NCBI GenBank assembly: GCA_003194495.1 | Contig: PQXE01000017.1 | Span: 23,416 to 56,794, forward strand | Reading direction: 5' to 3' | Length of the DNA stretch: 33,379 nucleotides | Source: Deltaproteobacteria bacterium | GTDB lineage: Bacteria > Desulfobacterota > Dissulfuribacteria > Dissulfuribacterales > UBA3076 | Notes under the pieces: generated by a model | The model's input: the letters and a program-made list of their open reading frames with translations, nothing else | Told to the model about the DNA's origin: nothing | Databases searched by the model: none | Program-made: the position numbers and the translations under genes | Shown here: positions 6,849 through 15,836 of the stretch, in pieces | Layout of the letters: the number at the start of each line of letters is the position of its first letter | How positions within the stretch are numbered: position 1 is the first letter of the stretch

Positions 6849-8408
6849 ATGCCAATCGCACCGACCTATCCAGGAGTCTATATCGAGGAAGTACCCAGCG
6901 GTGTGCGCACCATCACCGGTGTGGCCACGTCCATCACGGCCTTTATCGGACGGACCAAGCGCGGGCCGGTCGACGAGTCCGTGACAATCAACAGCTTTGC
7001 TGACTTTGAGCGTATTTTTGGGGGGCTGTGGGTAGATAGCACAATGAGCTATGCCGTGCGTGACTTCTATCTTAATGGTGGCAGCCAAGCGATCATCGTT
7101 CGTCTTCACAGCGCCGCTACTGCCGCCACCATCAACCTGCCCACCGGGGCAGCCGCACCCGATGATTTGCTTCCTCTTGTTGCTGCCAATGTCGGCGATT
7201 GGGGCAATAGTTTGAGCGTTACAGTGGATTACAATACCAAGGATCTCGCTGACATCAACCTTTTCAACCTCACCGTCTCTGAGGTCGACGGCACGACTGA
7301 AAAATTTCTCAACTTGTCCATTGCCGCCGCTGACGCCCGGTATGTACCCCGTGTCCTGGAGCAAAGCTCAACGCTCGTCCGGGTGCAGAAAGATGGCAGT
7401 GACACCTGGATCGTGCCCAATGTGCGACCGACAGAGGCCGAGACCAACGCCACGGCCGACAGCGGCAGCGACGGCAACGATCTTACTGCCGGCCAGTTCT
7501 CCGGCCCAGGCATGGAGGCCGCAAAGACAGGAATCTATGCGCTCGAAAAGGCCGATTTGTTCAATTTGCTGTGCATTCCGCCGCTCACGCGTGAAGCTGA
7601 TACGCCAAGTACTGTCTATCAGGCTGCAATGTCATATTGCTCAAAGCGCCGTGCAATGTTGCTGGTAGATCCACCTGCTGCCTGGAGCGCCAACAAAGAG
7701 ACTGCCGCTGCTACAGCTCGCGACGGGCTGAGTGGACTCGGCCTGTCCGGCACGGACGCCAGGAATGCAGCACTCTATTTTCCCCGTGTTCGCCAGGTTG
7801 ACCTCTTGCGCGACGGACAGCTCGACACGTTTGTGTCCTGCGGTATTGTCGCCGGCGTAATGGCTCGCACTGATGTACAGCGTGGTGTGTGGAAGGCGCC
7901 TGCCGGGCTCGACGCCGCCCTGAATGGTATCCAGGGGCTGGAAGTCAATCTGACTGATGCGGAAAACGGCATGCTGAACCCACTCGGCATTAACTGCTTA
8001 CGAATTTTCCCGGTCAACGGACGCGTCGTTTGGGGTGCGCGCACCCTGCGCGGTGCAGATCAACTGGCGGACGAATACAAATACATTCCCGTCCGGCGCC
8101 TGGCCCTGTTCCTCGAAGAGAGTCTCTATCGCGGCACTCAATGGGTAGTCTTCGAGCCCAATGACGAACCATTGTGGGCTCAAATCCGTCTGAACGTCGG
8201 TGCTTTCATGCATAATCTTTTCCGGCAAGGGGCCTTTCAGGGTACAACGCCGCGTCAAGCCTATTTTGTCAAATGCGATAGTGAGGCGACCACGCAAAAC
8301 GATATCGATCTTGGCATTGTCAACATCGTGGTTGGTTTTGCCCCGCTGAAACCCGCGGAATTTGTCATTATTAAAATCCAGCAAATCGCTGGCGAGCTTG
8401 AAGTCTAA
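6849..8408 (+). CDS. Contractile injection system sheath protein
   Basis: A 519-aa protein that forms the contractile outer sheath; contraction drives the inner tube through a target membrane. The N-terminus PTYPGVYIEEVPSGVRTI followed by GVATSITAFIGRT is the conserved opening of phage and eCIS sheath proteins (Afp2-4, Pvc2-4, MacS type). The C-terminal third (MHNLFRQGAFQGTTPRQAYFVKCD, in parts, then FAPLKPAEFVIIKIQQ) is the conserved sheath core that interlocks subunits. A strong ribosome site precedes the ATG. It is the first gene of the operon, with the tube gene 11 bp downstream. Afp and PVC clusters carry three sheath paralogues, whereas only this one is present here. The family is certain; assignment to a particular eCIS subtype is not. 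Confidence 0.95.
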   Translation: MPIAPTYPGVYIEEVPSGVRTITGVATSITAFIGRTKRGPVDESVTINSFADFERIFGGLWVDSTMSYAVRDFYLNGGSQAIIVRLHSAATAATINLPTGAAAPDDLLPLVAANVGDWGNSLSVTVDYNTKDLADINLFNLTVSEVDGTTEKFLNLSIAAADARYVPRVLEQSSTLVRVQKDGSDTWIVPNVRPTEAETNATADSGSDGNDLTAGQFSGPGMEAAKTGIYALEKADLFNLLCIPPLTREADTPSTVYQAAMSYCSKRRAMLLVDPPAAWSANKETAAATARDGLSGLGLSGTDARNAALYFPRVRQVDLLRDGQLDTFVSCGIVAGVMARTDVQRGVWKAPAGLDAALNGIQGLEVNLTDAENGMLNPLGINCLRIFPVNGRVVWGARTLRGADQLADEYKYIPVRRLALFLEESLYRGTQWVVFEPNDEPLWAQIRLNVGAFMHNLFRQGAFQGTTPRQAYFVKCDSEATTQNDIDLGIVNIVVGFAPLKPAEFVIIKIQQIAGELEV

Positions 8409-8419
8409 AGGAGGGAGCA

Positions 8420-8947
8420 ATGGCTCAATTTAGCGTAAATCCGGAAAGATTTGATCCTTATAAGAATTTTAAGTTTCGCATTAAATGGGATGGGAAATTT
8501 GTCGCAGGGGTCAGCAAGATCAGCGCCCTCAAACGCACGACGGAGTTGGTCGAACATCGCGAAGGCGGAGACCCCAGTACGGTTCGTAAATCACCGGGGC
8601 AATCCAAATACGAGGCGATTACATTGGAGCGTGGTGTTACCCATGACACGGAGTTTGAAAAATGGGCCAATAAGGTCTGGAATTTCGGTTCGGGGCTGGG
8701 TGCCGAGGTCTCGCTGAAAGACTTTCGCAAAAACGTTATCATTGAAGTTTACAACGAAGCCGGCCAACTGGCGATCGCATATAAAGTCTTTCGCTGTTGG
8801 GTCTCGGAATACCAGTCGCTGCCGGAACTGGATGCCAGTGCAAACGCGGTGGCAATCCAGACCTTGAAGTTGGAAAACGAGGGCTGGGAACGGGATTATG
8901 AAGTTACCGAACCCACTGAACCTCAATTTACCGAACCCGAAGGCTAA
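8420..8947 (+). CDS. Contractile injection system inner tube protein (T4 gp19-like)
   Basis: A 175-aa protein that stacks as hexameric rings to form the rigid inner tube carrying cargo. It opens with a short lead to DPYKNFKFRIKWDGKFVAGVSK and then LKRTTELVEHREGG, the signature of the gp19/Hcp-like tube family (Afp1/Afp5, Pvc1/Pvc5). The mid-section ITLERGVTHDTEFEKWANKV is also characteristic. A strong ribosome site (aaaggaggg) lies just upstream, and the gene follows the sheath by 11 bp. The acidic, proline-containing tail (TEPTEPQFTEPEG) is dispensable-looking. Only one tube gene is evident, whereas Afp and PVC have two, but the Afp7-like gene at 16507 probably supplies the specialised first ring. 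Confidence 0.94.
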   Translation: MAQFSVNPERFDPYKNFKFRIKWDGKFVAGVSKISALKRTTELVEHREGGDPSTVRKSPGQSKYEAITLERGVTHDTEFEKWANKVWNFGSGLGAEVSLKDFRKNVIIEVYNEAGQLAIAYKVFRCWVSEYQSLPELDASANAVAIQTLKLENEGWERDYEVTEPTEPQFTEPEG

Positions 8948-8953
8948 CACCCG

Positions 8954-9694
8954 ATGCGACCGCTAAAAGCCATGGAGTTGCTGGCTGTGTGGGAGCATGG
9001 CTTGAACCAGACCCTGCTGGAAAGGGTGCTCGCGCTCTTAACCGCGGCCTGCCCGGAAATCGATTCGGAGGCCATAAACGGATTGAGTATTGGCGAGCGC
9101 GACGCACGCCTGCTGCAATTGCGGGAGTGGATGTTCGGATCGCGCATTGTCAATACAGCGCGGTGCCCCCGATGCACCGAGCGGGTCGAATGGGAAAACC
9201 GGATCGCGGATATTCGCATTCAGCCGTCGCCAATCACACCATCGCCGGCTGAATTTAGCCTGAACGTGGAGGATTATGGCCTGCGTTTCCGGCTTCCTAC
9301 AAGCATGGATATTACCGCGGTTATGAATGCACCCCGCGGTGATTCGACTCCGCAAGACCTGCTCAAGTGTTGTATCGTTTCCGCCCGTTATGCAGATGAA
9401 GCATGTGATCCGGGCAGTTTGCCGGAGGATGTGCTTGCGGCCTTGGGATGCCGGATCGAGGAACTGGATCCACAGGCTGAAATTAGAATCGAGTTGACCT
9501 GTCCGCAATGTGCCCATCGGTGGAATGTCTTATTTGATATCGCCGGCTTTTTATGGGCCGAGATCAACCATTGGGCCGAACGGACCCTGCGGACCGTGCA
9601 CAAGCTCGCGAGTGCCTACGGCTGGTCGGAACGGGATATCCTGAATCTCAGTCCGGTGCGCAGGCAGCTGTACCTGGGGTTAATCAATCAATGA
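8954..9694 (+). CDS. Zinc-ribbon protein, T4-type baseplate/hub-assembly-chaperone-like
   Basis: A 246-aa soluble protein. Two CxxC pairs (CPRC at 71-74 and CPQC at 183-186) probably bind one zinc ion across a domain in which a short beta segment (VEDYGLRFRLPT) and a helical segment lie between the pairs. The C-terminus AYGWSERDILNLSPVRRQLYL is a pattern I associate with the small T4-like baseplate or hub-assembly proteins found directly after the tube gene in phage and eCIS loci. The position fits: it follows the tube by 6 bp and overlaps the next gene by ATGA. The likely role is assembly of the hub or tube start, not a structural part of the syringe, but this is inference. The zinc ligands are clear; the family name is tentative. 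Confidence 0.6.
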   Translation: MRPLKAMELLAVWEHGLNQTLLERVLALLTAACPEIDSEAINGLSIGERDARLLQLREWMFGSRIVNTARCPRCTERVEWENRIADIRIQPSPITPSPAEFSLNVEDYGLRFRLPTSMDITAVMNAPRGDSTPQDLLKCCIVSARYADEACDPGSLPEDVLAALGCRIEELDPQAEIRIELTCPQCAHRWNVLFDIAGFLWAEINHWAERTLRTVHKLASAYGWSERDILNLSPVRRQLYLGLINQ

Positions 9695-10803
9695 GCGAAT
9701 TTTTCACCAATTTACTCGATCGCCATCTTGGCACCTGCGATGTCGTGGAACCGCGCGGCCGTTCGCGGTTTGAAACCGAAGTTGCGGGTTCTGCAATACC
9801 ATTGTCTATCGATCATTCCGGGACGGATGAAACAGGGGACGAAAACCTGGAACGTCAGGATAGCGTGGTTCGGTTGCCGAAAAATCATTCAGTTGGGCTA
9901 CCCGTTAACTCGATTGAACCGCAACGGATCGATCCGGAAGTAAAATTACCTGTCGATCATACCGATCCGGTTGACGCAATGGGTGATAATTTGGAGCGCC
10001 AGAATGATTTGATTCGGTCCACTGCAAATGATTCAATTTTAGAGGATGTGAATGGGCCGGAAATGGAACCTCATCTCGGCACACCGGTATTGCGGCAACA
10101 AGACCGGCAATCTGTCAAACCAAAATCCGTTGAGCAAACGAATCCGAAGGAAGAAAATGCGCTGCGCCAGGTAATTTATCAGCATTCAACCGTAGAAACA
10201 GAGAGCCAACGAACGCTGTCCGGGGATTTACCCAAACGTATTTTCGACACGAATCCGACCGAGGAAGCCAATGCGCACACTTCTGAACTTGGCTATCATT
10301 TTGAAGGCGAATTGGATAACCGGATCAGAGCCATGCCGGCTCGATTACAGGACCATCAAAAGGTCCGGCCGACCGAACACGCGGAAACGAACAATTCAGA
10401 CCAATCGGTCGTTACTAAACCGGACAATGCCGACGATACCGAAAAAGACCGGGCGGCCCAACCGCTATTGGTAGCGCCCTTATTCGATGTATCCGAAAAG
10501 GTAGGCTCATCGGATACGGATCAAGAGCGGCAATATACCTCTGCCTCGGATAATCGGGACATATCCCGGGACGGCTCGCTGGAGCCGCCCACCTGGTTTT
10601 TCGATATGCAGGCCGAATTTAACCGGCGATGGAATGAATTGGACAGCAAGTCCGAACCCGAGCCGGTCATCAATGTCACCATCGGCCGAGTGGAGGTTAG
10701 GGCTGTTCAGGCGGACGTACCCAAAAAGGCCAGGCATCAAAAGAAGCCGTCCGGTGTGATGAGTTTGGATGAATATCTTAACCAGCGAGAACGCAGGGGC
10801 TAA
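9691..10803 (+). CDS. Disordered eCIS-associated protein with conserved C-terminal motif
   Basis: The ATG at 9691 overlaps the previous stop (ATGA), giving 370 aa; an earlier in-frame ATG at 9553 lies wholly inside the preceding gene and is not used. Residues about 30-320 are polar, acidic and repeat-like, without predicted folded domains. Residues 38-67 and 87-115 look like a diverged duplication sharing DH, NLERQ and an N-x-S element. The last 50 residues carry a hydrophobic motif INVTIGRVEVRAV and end with SLDEYLNQRERRG. Comparable proteins with a VTIGRVEVRA-like tail occur between tube and DUF4255 genes in other eCIS loci as I recall them, with no known function. It could be a flexible assembly scaffold or length-related factor. 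I do not recognise a classic tape measure elsewhere in the cluster. Confidence 0.55.
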   Translation: MSEFFTNLLDRHLGTCDVVEPRGRSRFETEVAGSAIPLSIDHSGTDETGDENLERQDSVVRLPKNHSVGLPVNSIEPQRIDPEVKLPVDHTDPVDAMGDNLERQNDLIRSTANDSILEDVNGPEMEPHLGTPVLRQQDRQSVKPKSVEQTNPKEENALRQVIYQHSTVETESQRTLSGDLPKRIFDTNPTEEANAHTSELGYHFEGELDNRIRAMPARLQDHQKVRPTEHAETNNSDQSVVTKPDNADDTEKDRAAQPLLVAPLFDVSEKVGSSDTDQERQYTSASDNRDISRDGSLEPPTWFFDMQAEFNRRWNELDSKSEPEPVINVTIGRVEVRAVQADVPKKARHQKKPSGVMSLDEYLNQRERRG

Positions 10804-10805
10804 TC

Positions 10806-12032
10806 ATGAGTACTCCGGCAGCCATAGCAACCGTTACGGCGACTTTACAGCACCTGCTTGTTCAGGCGACATCCGGTGCGGATATCACCACAAAACCACC
10901 CGTGACCGCCCGCAACGGCGGAAACGGCAACCAGCTCAACCTTTTTCTTTACGCCACGCATGTCAATACGGCGTTCAGTAATTCGTCAATGCCCGGGCAA
11001 GTCAGAAATGGCGAGAGCGGCCCGCCGCCATTGGCAGTGGTGCTTAAATATTTACTTACCGCCTATGGCGCCAACGATGATGATATTTCGGGTCAGGTCC
11101 TCATGGGACAGGCAATGAGCGTCTTTCATGATCACCCTGTACTTGGGCAGGCCGATATCGAAGGCATTACGCCGGATTCTGATCTTCAGAACCAGATCGA
11201 GCGTCTCCGAATCACGCCGGATGTCCTTTCCCTTGATGATATGTCCAAGCTCTGGAGCAGCTTTCAAGCGGAATACCGGCTCTCCACCGGCTATGAAGTC
11301 TCGGTTGTGTTGATTGAAAGTACCCGTGCCGGCAGCGTCCCATTGCCTGTATTAAAGCGCGGTGAGCAAAATCAGGGTGCCCATGTGTTGGCAGCATCCT
11401 CCCCGTTATTGTCCGGAATACTTTTCCCGAATCAAAAACCGGGTGCCGAATTGGGCGATCTTCTGACTATCCTCGGGGAGAATATGGCGAGTGACGACAT
11501 TGCAGTGCGGTTTCGTCATCCGCTGCTCGATACACCTATTGAAATTCAGCCTGAGGAGGATCGATCCCAAACCGAGATCCATGTCAAATTTCCCAGCCAG
11601 GGCGATGACCCTGAAGTCGGATCTAAATGGCCGGCGGGTTTCCATACTCTGTCACTGGTTATCCGGAAACCCGATACGCCGACATGGACAACCAATGAAC
11701 TGGCCCTGCCTTTATCTCCAAAAATAACGCTTACAAGCCCCAACACGGTCCCGGCGGGCGACATCACGTTGACCATCGAATGTATTCCACGGGTATGGGA
11801 GGGGCAATGCGTTGCTTTGATATTCGGGGACCGGGCAGTACAACCGGACAATATTTCCACCCCTGCCGACCCCACCGCACCAAGTACGCTGACGTTTACC
11901 GTCGCGAATGCGGAGGCGCGAGCAGAACCCTATGTTTTGCGTTTACGCGTCGACGGCGTCGATAGTATCCCCGTCGATTTTTCAAGTGATACACCACAAT
12001 TTGCCGCTGACCAGAAGGTGACCATCACATGA
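10806..12032 (+). CDS. DUF4255 tail terminator/cap protein (Afp16/Pvc16-like)
   Basis: A 408-aa protein. The N-terminal 190 residues match the DUF4255 pattern: an opening helix (AAIATVTATLQHLLV), a central LNLFLYATHVNTAFSNS stretch, then PPPLAVVLKYLLTAYG and an HDHPVLG loop. Afp16 and Pvc16 cap the distal end of the particle and stop tube and sheath growth. The C-terminal half (about 195-408) is beta-rich with Ig-like strand patterns (GAELGDLLTILGENMASDD, then TLTIECIPRVWEGQ) and is an added domain beyond the basic cap, known in many larger eCIS homologues. It sits 2 bp after the previous gene and overlaps the ATPase gene by ATGA. Confidence 0.85.
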   Translation: MSTPAAIATVTATLQHLLVQATSGADITTKPPVTARNGGNGNQLNLFLYATHVNTAFSNSSMPGQVRNGESGPPPLAVVLKYLLTAYGANDDDISGQVLMGQAMSVFHDHPVLGQADIEGITPDSDLQNQIERLRITPDVLSLDDMSKLWSSFQAEYRLSTGYEVSVVLIESTRAGSVPLPVLKRGEQNQGAHVLAASSPLLSGILFPNQKPGAELGDLLTILGENMASDDIAVRFRHPLLDTPIEIQPEEDRSQTEIHVKFPSQGDDPEVGSKWPAGFHTLSLVIRKPDTPTWTTNELALPLSPKITLTSPNTVPAGDITLTIECIPRVWEGQCVALIFGDRAVQPDNISTPADPTAPSTLTFTVANAEARAEPYVLRLRVDGVDSIPVDFSSDTPQFAADQKVTIT

Positions 12033-14104
12033 ACGATCAGGCAAAATGGATAGAAATAAACGAGGAATACCTGGCCGCGACCGTGATATGGATTCGGTTA
12101 CGACTGCAACGGCTTGCTCCGCCCGCCAAGGTAACAGACACAGAAAGTAAGGGCTGCAACTGGTTTAGACGCTCCGCAAAGGTGCCGATCCGGAATGAAA
12201 ATCCTAAAAATACAGTTCCTGCAGACGAAGAGATAGAGCTGGCGCGACAGGAAATGGTCAAACTGGAAGCAAACGCTCCACCTCCAGCGCTAATCCTTTT
12301 AGCGAATTTTTTAGGACTGACCCTGTTTGATCGCAATATTTTAGCGGTTTGTGCGGCATTGGAACTGGATACCCGGATTGCACCTCTTTGCGCCAGAGCA
12401 CAAGATGACCCGAATAAACCCTATCCCACATTTGCTCTGGCATTTGCTTTATTCGACGATCCGGACTGGAACGTCTTGTCCCCGCACGCGCCATTGAGGC
12501 ACTGGCGGCTGCTGGAGATCAATCAGCCCGGGGCCCAACCGCTGACCGCCGCAGCCTTGCGCGCCGATGAACGTATCGTCAATTATATCAAGGGCATCAA
12601 TTATCTGGACGACCGGTTAACGCCCCTGGTCGATCCAATGGGGGGAGCGTTTGCCAATGGGCAGCTGCCACCATCACAACAACAGGCAGTCGATAAAATT
12701 GTTGAGCGGTTAAAGAACTCAAACGGCAGGGAACCAATACCGGTAGTTGAACTTCGGGGGCATGCACCTGCAAGCAAACGCCTGATCGCCGGACAAGTGG
12801 CGCTGTCGTTAGGATTAAATCTCAAGACAATAGACCTCAAGACACTGCCAAGCCAGACCGGTGATTTCGAGACTTTCACACGGCTTTGGCAACGTGAATC
12901 CATGTTAATGTCGTTGGCCCTGTATATCGATGTCAATGGGGTAATTGATGCTGAAAAGATTCATCTCAAACGTTTCCTGGAACACTGCAGTGGTGTCATT
13001 TTCATTGATAAAGAAGATTCAAAGACAGAATCCGGTCGACACCGGATTGCGTTTGAAATTGATAAGCCGACGCCCGAAGAACAGGAACAGCTTTGGATCA
13101 AGGCTTTACAGGGGCATGCTAACGGTGCTCCAGCGCGGTTGGCCGAGCAATTTTCCTTCAATCAAAACGAGATCAACCGCCTTGCCGGAACCGTGTTGAG
13201 TGAGAATTCGGAAGACGAATCGGCCCTGAACGATGCGCTATGGCAGGCATGCCGAATTGCCGCCCGCGCCGGGATGGAACAACTAGCCCAAAGAATAGAC
13301 GCAAAGGCCACTTGGGATCGACTTGTTTTGCCACTAGAACAAAAGGAACTGCTTCGTCAGATCACCGATCAGGTTTCCCAGCGTAACCTAGTTTACGAGG
13401 ACTGGGGTTTCCGGGAAATAATGAACCGGGGGTTGGGCATCAGTGCCTTGTTTGCAGGTGAAAGCGGCACTGGTAAGACCATGGCCGCGGAGGTTATCGC
13501 CAACGAACTTAAGCTGGATCTTTTTCGTATAGACCTCTCCGCCGTGGTCAATAAATACATCGGTGAAACCGAAAAAAATCTGCGTAAACTTTTCGACGCA
13601 GCGGAAGACAGCGGAGCGATTCTGTTTTTCGACGAGGCCGATGCCTTGTTCGGCAAGCGTAGTGAGATCAAAGATAGTCACGATCGCTATGCAAATATCG
13701 AAATCAATTACCTTTTGCAAAGAATGGAGGCCTACAAGGGGCTTGCCGTTCTTGCAACCAACATGAGAAGCGCTTTGGACAAGGCCTTTGTTCGACGTTT
13801 GAGGTTTATCGTGGACTTTCCTTTTCCGGGTGTTGCGGATCGCAAAGAGATCTGGCGTAAAGTATTTCCATCCAATACACCGATAGATGAAAGCTTGGAT
13901 TTGTCTCGCCTTGCCAAATTCAACTTCACTGGCGGCAATATTCATAACGTCGCATTGAACGCGGCCTTTCTTGCGGCTCAAGAGGGTGGTTCGATTACTA
14001 TGCCGTTGCTGTTAGATGCAGCGCGTACTGAATTCAAGAAATTGGAGCGGCCTGCCAAGGAATCGGACTTTCGCTGGCAAGGACCCACTGGAGTGGTGAT
14101 GTGA
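12029..14104 (+). CDS. AAA+ ATPase of the injection system (Afp15/Pvc15-like)
   Basis: A 691-aa AAA+ protein, a universal component of eCIS loci. It is thought to act in the cytoplasm in particle assembly or loading of cargo. The C-terminal module is canonical: Walker A GESGTGKT (477-484), Walker B ILFFDEAD (531-538), sensor ATN (576-578) and an RR pair (589-590) that may be the arginine finger. The N-terminal half contains a degenerate P-loop-like GHAPASK near 244-250 and a VIFIDKED segment near 323-330, suggesting a decayed first AAA domain. It overlaps the preceding gene by ATGA and the next gene by GTGA, so synthesis is probably coupled to the cap protein. Confidence 0.9.
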   Translation: MNDQAKWIEINEEYLAATVIWIRLRLQRLAPPAKVTDTESKGCNWFRRSAKVPIRNENPKNTVPADEEIELARQEMVKLEANAPPPALILLANFLGLTLFDRNILAVCAALELDTRIAPLCARAQDDPNKPYPTFALAFALFDDPDWNVLSPHAPLRHWRLLEINQPGAQPLTAAALRADERIVNYIKGINYLDDRLTPLVDPMGGAFANGQLPPSQQQAVDKIVERLKNSNGREPIPVVELRGHAPASKRLIAGQVALSLGLNLKTIDLKTLPSQTGDFETFTRLWQRESMLMSLALYIDVNGVIDAEKIHLKRFLEHCSGVIFIDKEDSKTESGRHRIAFEIDKPTPEEQEQLWIKALQGHANGAPARLAEQFSFNQNEINRLAGTVLSENSEDESALNDALWQACRIAARAGMEQLAQRIDAKATWDRLVLPLEQKELLRQITDQVSQRNLVYEDWGFREIMNRGLGISALFAGESGTGKTMAAEVIANELKLDLFRIDLSAVVNKYIGETEKNLRKLFDAAEDSGAILFFDEADALFGKRSEIKDSHDRYANIEINYLLQRMEAYKGLAVLATNMRSALDKAFVRRLRFIVDFPFPGVADRKEIWRKVFPSNTPIDESLDLSRLAKFNFTGGNIHNVALNAAFLAAQEGGSITMPLLLDAARTEFKKLERPAKESDFRWQGPTGVVM

Positions 14105-14358
14105 ATATTAATCTGCATATTGAAAGGCTGATTTTGGACGGCGTCAACATCGCTCCGGGTGAACGCCATTTACTGCAAGCCAGTCTAACTAATAAACTGA
14201 CCCAAATGCTCAATAACGGTGGTCTGGCACGTAATCTTGTCGAAGGCGTTGCCTTACCTCGACTGGCTACTAGCGATATTCAAATCAATGACTACAAACC
14301 CATGGAACTCGGCCAGCAAATCGCACAATCAGTGTATGGAGGAATCGGTCGTGAATAG
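14101..14358 (+). CDS. Small conserved eCIS protein next to the ATPase
   Basis: An 85-aa protein starting at GTG 14101, which overlaps the ATPase stop (GTGA). It has a short beta opening (INLHIERLILDGVNI), a helical middle (RHLLQASLTNKLTQMLNNGG) and a C-terminal helix (MELGQQIAQSVYGGI). Proteins with this opening pattern (LHIERLxLDG, about 85-100 aa) occur between the AAA+ and DUF4157 genes of other eCIS loci to my recollection, but no function is assigned. Its place directly before the effector gene suggests a role in effector handling, for example as a chaperone; that is speculative. No signal peptide or membrane segment. Confidence 0.7.
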   Translation: MNINLHIERLILDGVNIAPGERHLLQASLTNKLTQMLNNGGLARNLVEGVALPRLATSDIQINDYKPMELGQQIAQSVYGGIGRE

Positions 14359-15820
14359 ATCAAAAGTTGCTCAGCAGGCTAAAACGACAGGTGTTTTGCC
14401 GCCTGCTCAAGGCATACTCCAACGCAGGTACGCTTGCAGCAATCAAACTGTTGCAGACGAGGAGTTCCCTGGGTTTAAGAAGAAAAACAGCCTACAACGA
14501 AAGCTTACCATAGGTGCAAGTAATGACCCGCTGGAACAGGAAGCCGACCGGGTTGCCGATCAGGTGATGGCGGTACCGGCACATTCTCTCATCAACAACA
14601 TACCTCCGCGTATTCAGCGATTTAGAGGTCAAGGGAGCGAATGTCCAATTACCACACAAGAAAGCGTAGATCGAGTTCTTGCTAGTCCCGGCAGGCCGCT
14701 GGAATCGGTGTTACGGCAGGATATGGAGCAGCGCTTCAGCCACGATTTCTCACAAGTGCGTGTACATACTGGTATCGCAGCCGAGCATTCGGCACGGGAT
14801 GTGAGTGCGCGTGCATACACGGTGGGACATAACATTGTGTTAGGGACAGGTAGGTTTGAACCAGGAACACACGCGGGACAACGCTTGATTGCCCATGAGT
14901 TGACGCATGTGATCCAGCAGTCAGGTTCCGATGATGTTCATGTTGGTCAAAGCAATGAAAAACGTGGTCTGGCTTCCCGAGCTACCGACCTGACGATCCA
15001 GCGCGACTTGGCGATCGAACCGCCAAGGCCTGCCGCTGTGGGACGGGTGCTTACACCGACACAGATGGCCGATGCAATCACCTTCAACAACCGGGTTCTG
15101 GGTTCGATCGCCAACAGCGCCGATATCATTCAAATGATTAGGGATGTCATCGGGATCAATCCATTGCCAGCGGTTGTCGATGAAGACTTTGTCAATGCTG
15201 TGGTTCAGTGGCAAGCGAACTTCGGCTTGGCACAGGACGGCAGACTGGGACCGATGACTGCTCGGCCGTTGTTCCGCGAAATTGGAGCCGAAGGTGTTGG
15301 CCGGGGTGAAGTCAGTCGGTCCCCCCAATATGCACCGGCCGGGCCAATCAATGTTGCTCCTGTGGGTGCGGGTCCCCGCGGGACGCATTTCGACATGTCC
15401 GCCGAGTTCAGGAGTAATCCAAGTAACGGTATTTTTCCCTCCTGCTGCGAGGTCCGGCAGGAAATTCAATGGGATGCCGCCTATGTTGCCGCGAACGTTG
15501 CCGCTGGAGCTGGTGCAGTTCCGCACGCAGGCTTTCCGGCTGCTCATCCAGCCGATACTTGGATCGAAGATCGAAATCGAACAGATACCTTACGCTATGG
15601 ACACCGTAGGTTTTACGATCGCGGCCCGGGCAACCGATATCTTGACTCCGCTGGTCAGCAGAATCAGGCCTTTGGACACATCTATGAGGGAGAGGACAAC
15701 CCTGTGGACAACCCGCCATACGCCCAAGGAAGCTGGAGCTTTAGGCTAGGAGTGTACGATATGTGCAATGGCAATCGGCTACTAGAATACTCTCCAACGC
15801 TGGTGGTGAACTGGCTCTAG
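14351..15820 (+). CDS. DUF4157 eCIS effector candidate with peptidoglycan-binding-like domain
   Basis: A GTG start at 14351 is chosen because ggagga lies 6 nt upstream; the product is 489 aa. DUF4157 spans about 59-190: DPLEQEADRVAD, RVHTGIAAEHSARDVSARAYTVG in parts, and the zinc-binding-type AHELTHVIQQ (HELTH at 182-186). DUF4157 is the best known hallmark of eCIS-associated toxins and is thought to help load them. Residues about 250-312 look like a peptidoglycan_binding_1 fold (NAVVQWQANFGLAQDGRLGPMT). Residues about 345-489 form a cysteine- and tryptophan-containing domain (CCEVRQEIQWD, HRRFYDRGPG) that I do not recognise and that could be the toxic or target-active part. No secretion signal, as expected for cargo carried in the tube lumen. 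It lies in the middle of the operon and overlaps the previous gene by 8 bp. Confidence 0.85.
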   Translation: MNRSKVAQQAKTTGVLPPAQGILQRRYACSNQTVADEEFPGFKKKNSLQRKLTIGASNDPLEQEADRVADQVMAVPAHSLINNIPPRIQRFRGQGSECPITTQESVDRVLASPGRPLESVLRQDMEQRFSHDFSQVRVHTGIAAEHSARDVSARAYTVGHNIVLGTGRFEPGTHAGQRLIAHELTHVIQQSGSDDVHVGQSNEKRGLASRATDLTIQRDLAIEPPRPAAVGRVLTPTQMADAITFNNRVLGSIANSADIIQMIRDVIGINPLPAVVDEDFVNAVVQWQANFGLAQDGRLGPMTARPLFREIGAEGVGRGEVSRSPQYAPAGPINVAPVGAGPRGTHFDMSAEFRSNPSNGIFPSCCEVRQEIQWDAAYVAANVAAGAGAVPHAGFPAAHPADTWIEDRNRTDTLRYGHRRFYDRGPGNRYLDSAGQQNQAFGHIYEGEDNPVDNPPYAQGSWSFRLGVYDMCNGNRLLEYSPTLVVNWL

Positions 15821-15836
15821 CTAACTAGGAATAGTC

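Noticed and set aside
13388..13981. 197-codon minus-strand frame opposite the AAA+ ATPase
   Set aside because: It is complementary to the conserved Walker motifs and has no ribosome site or family pattern.
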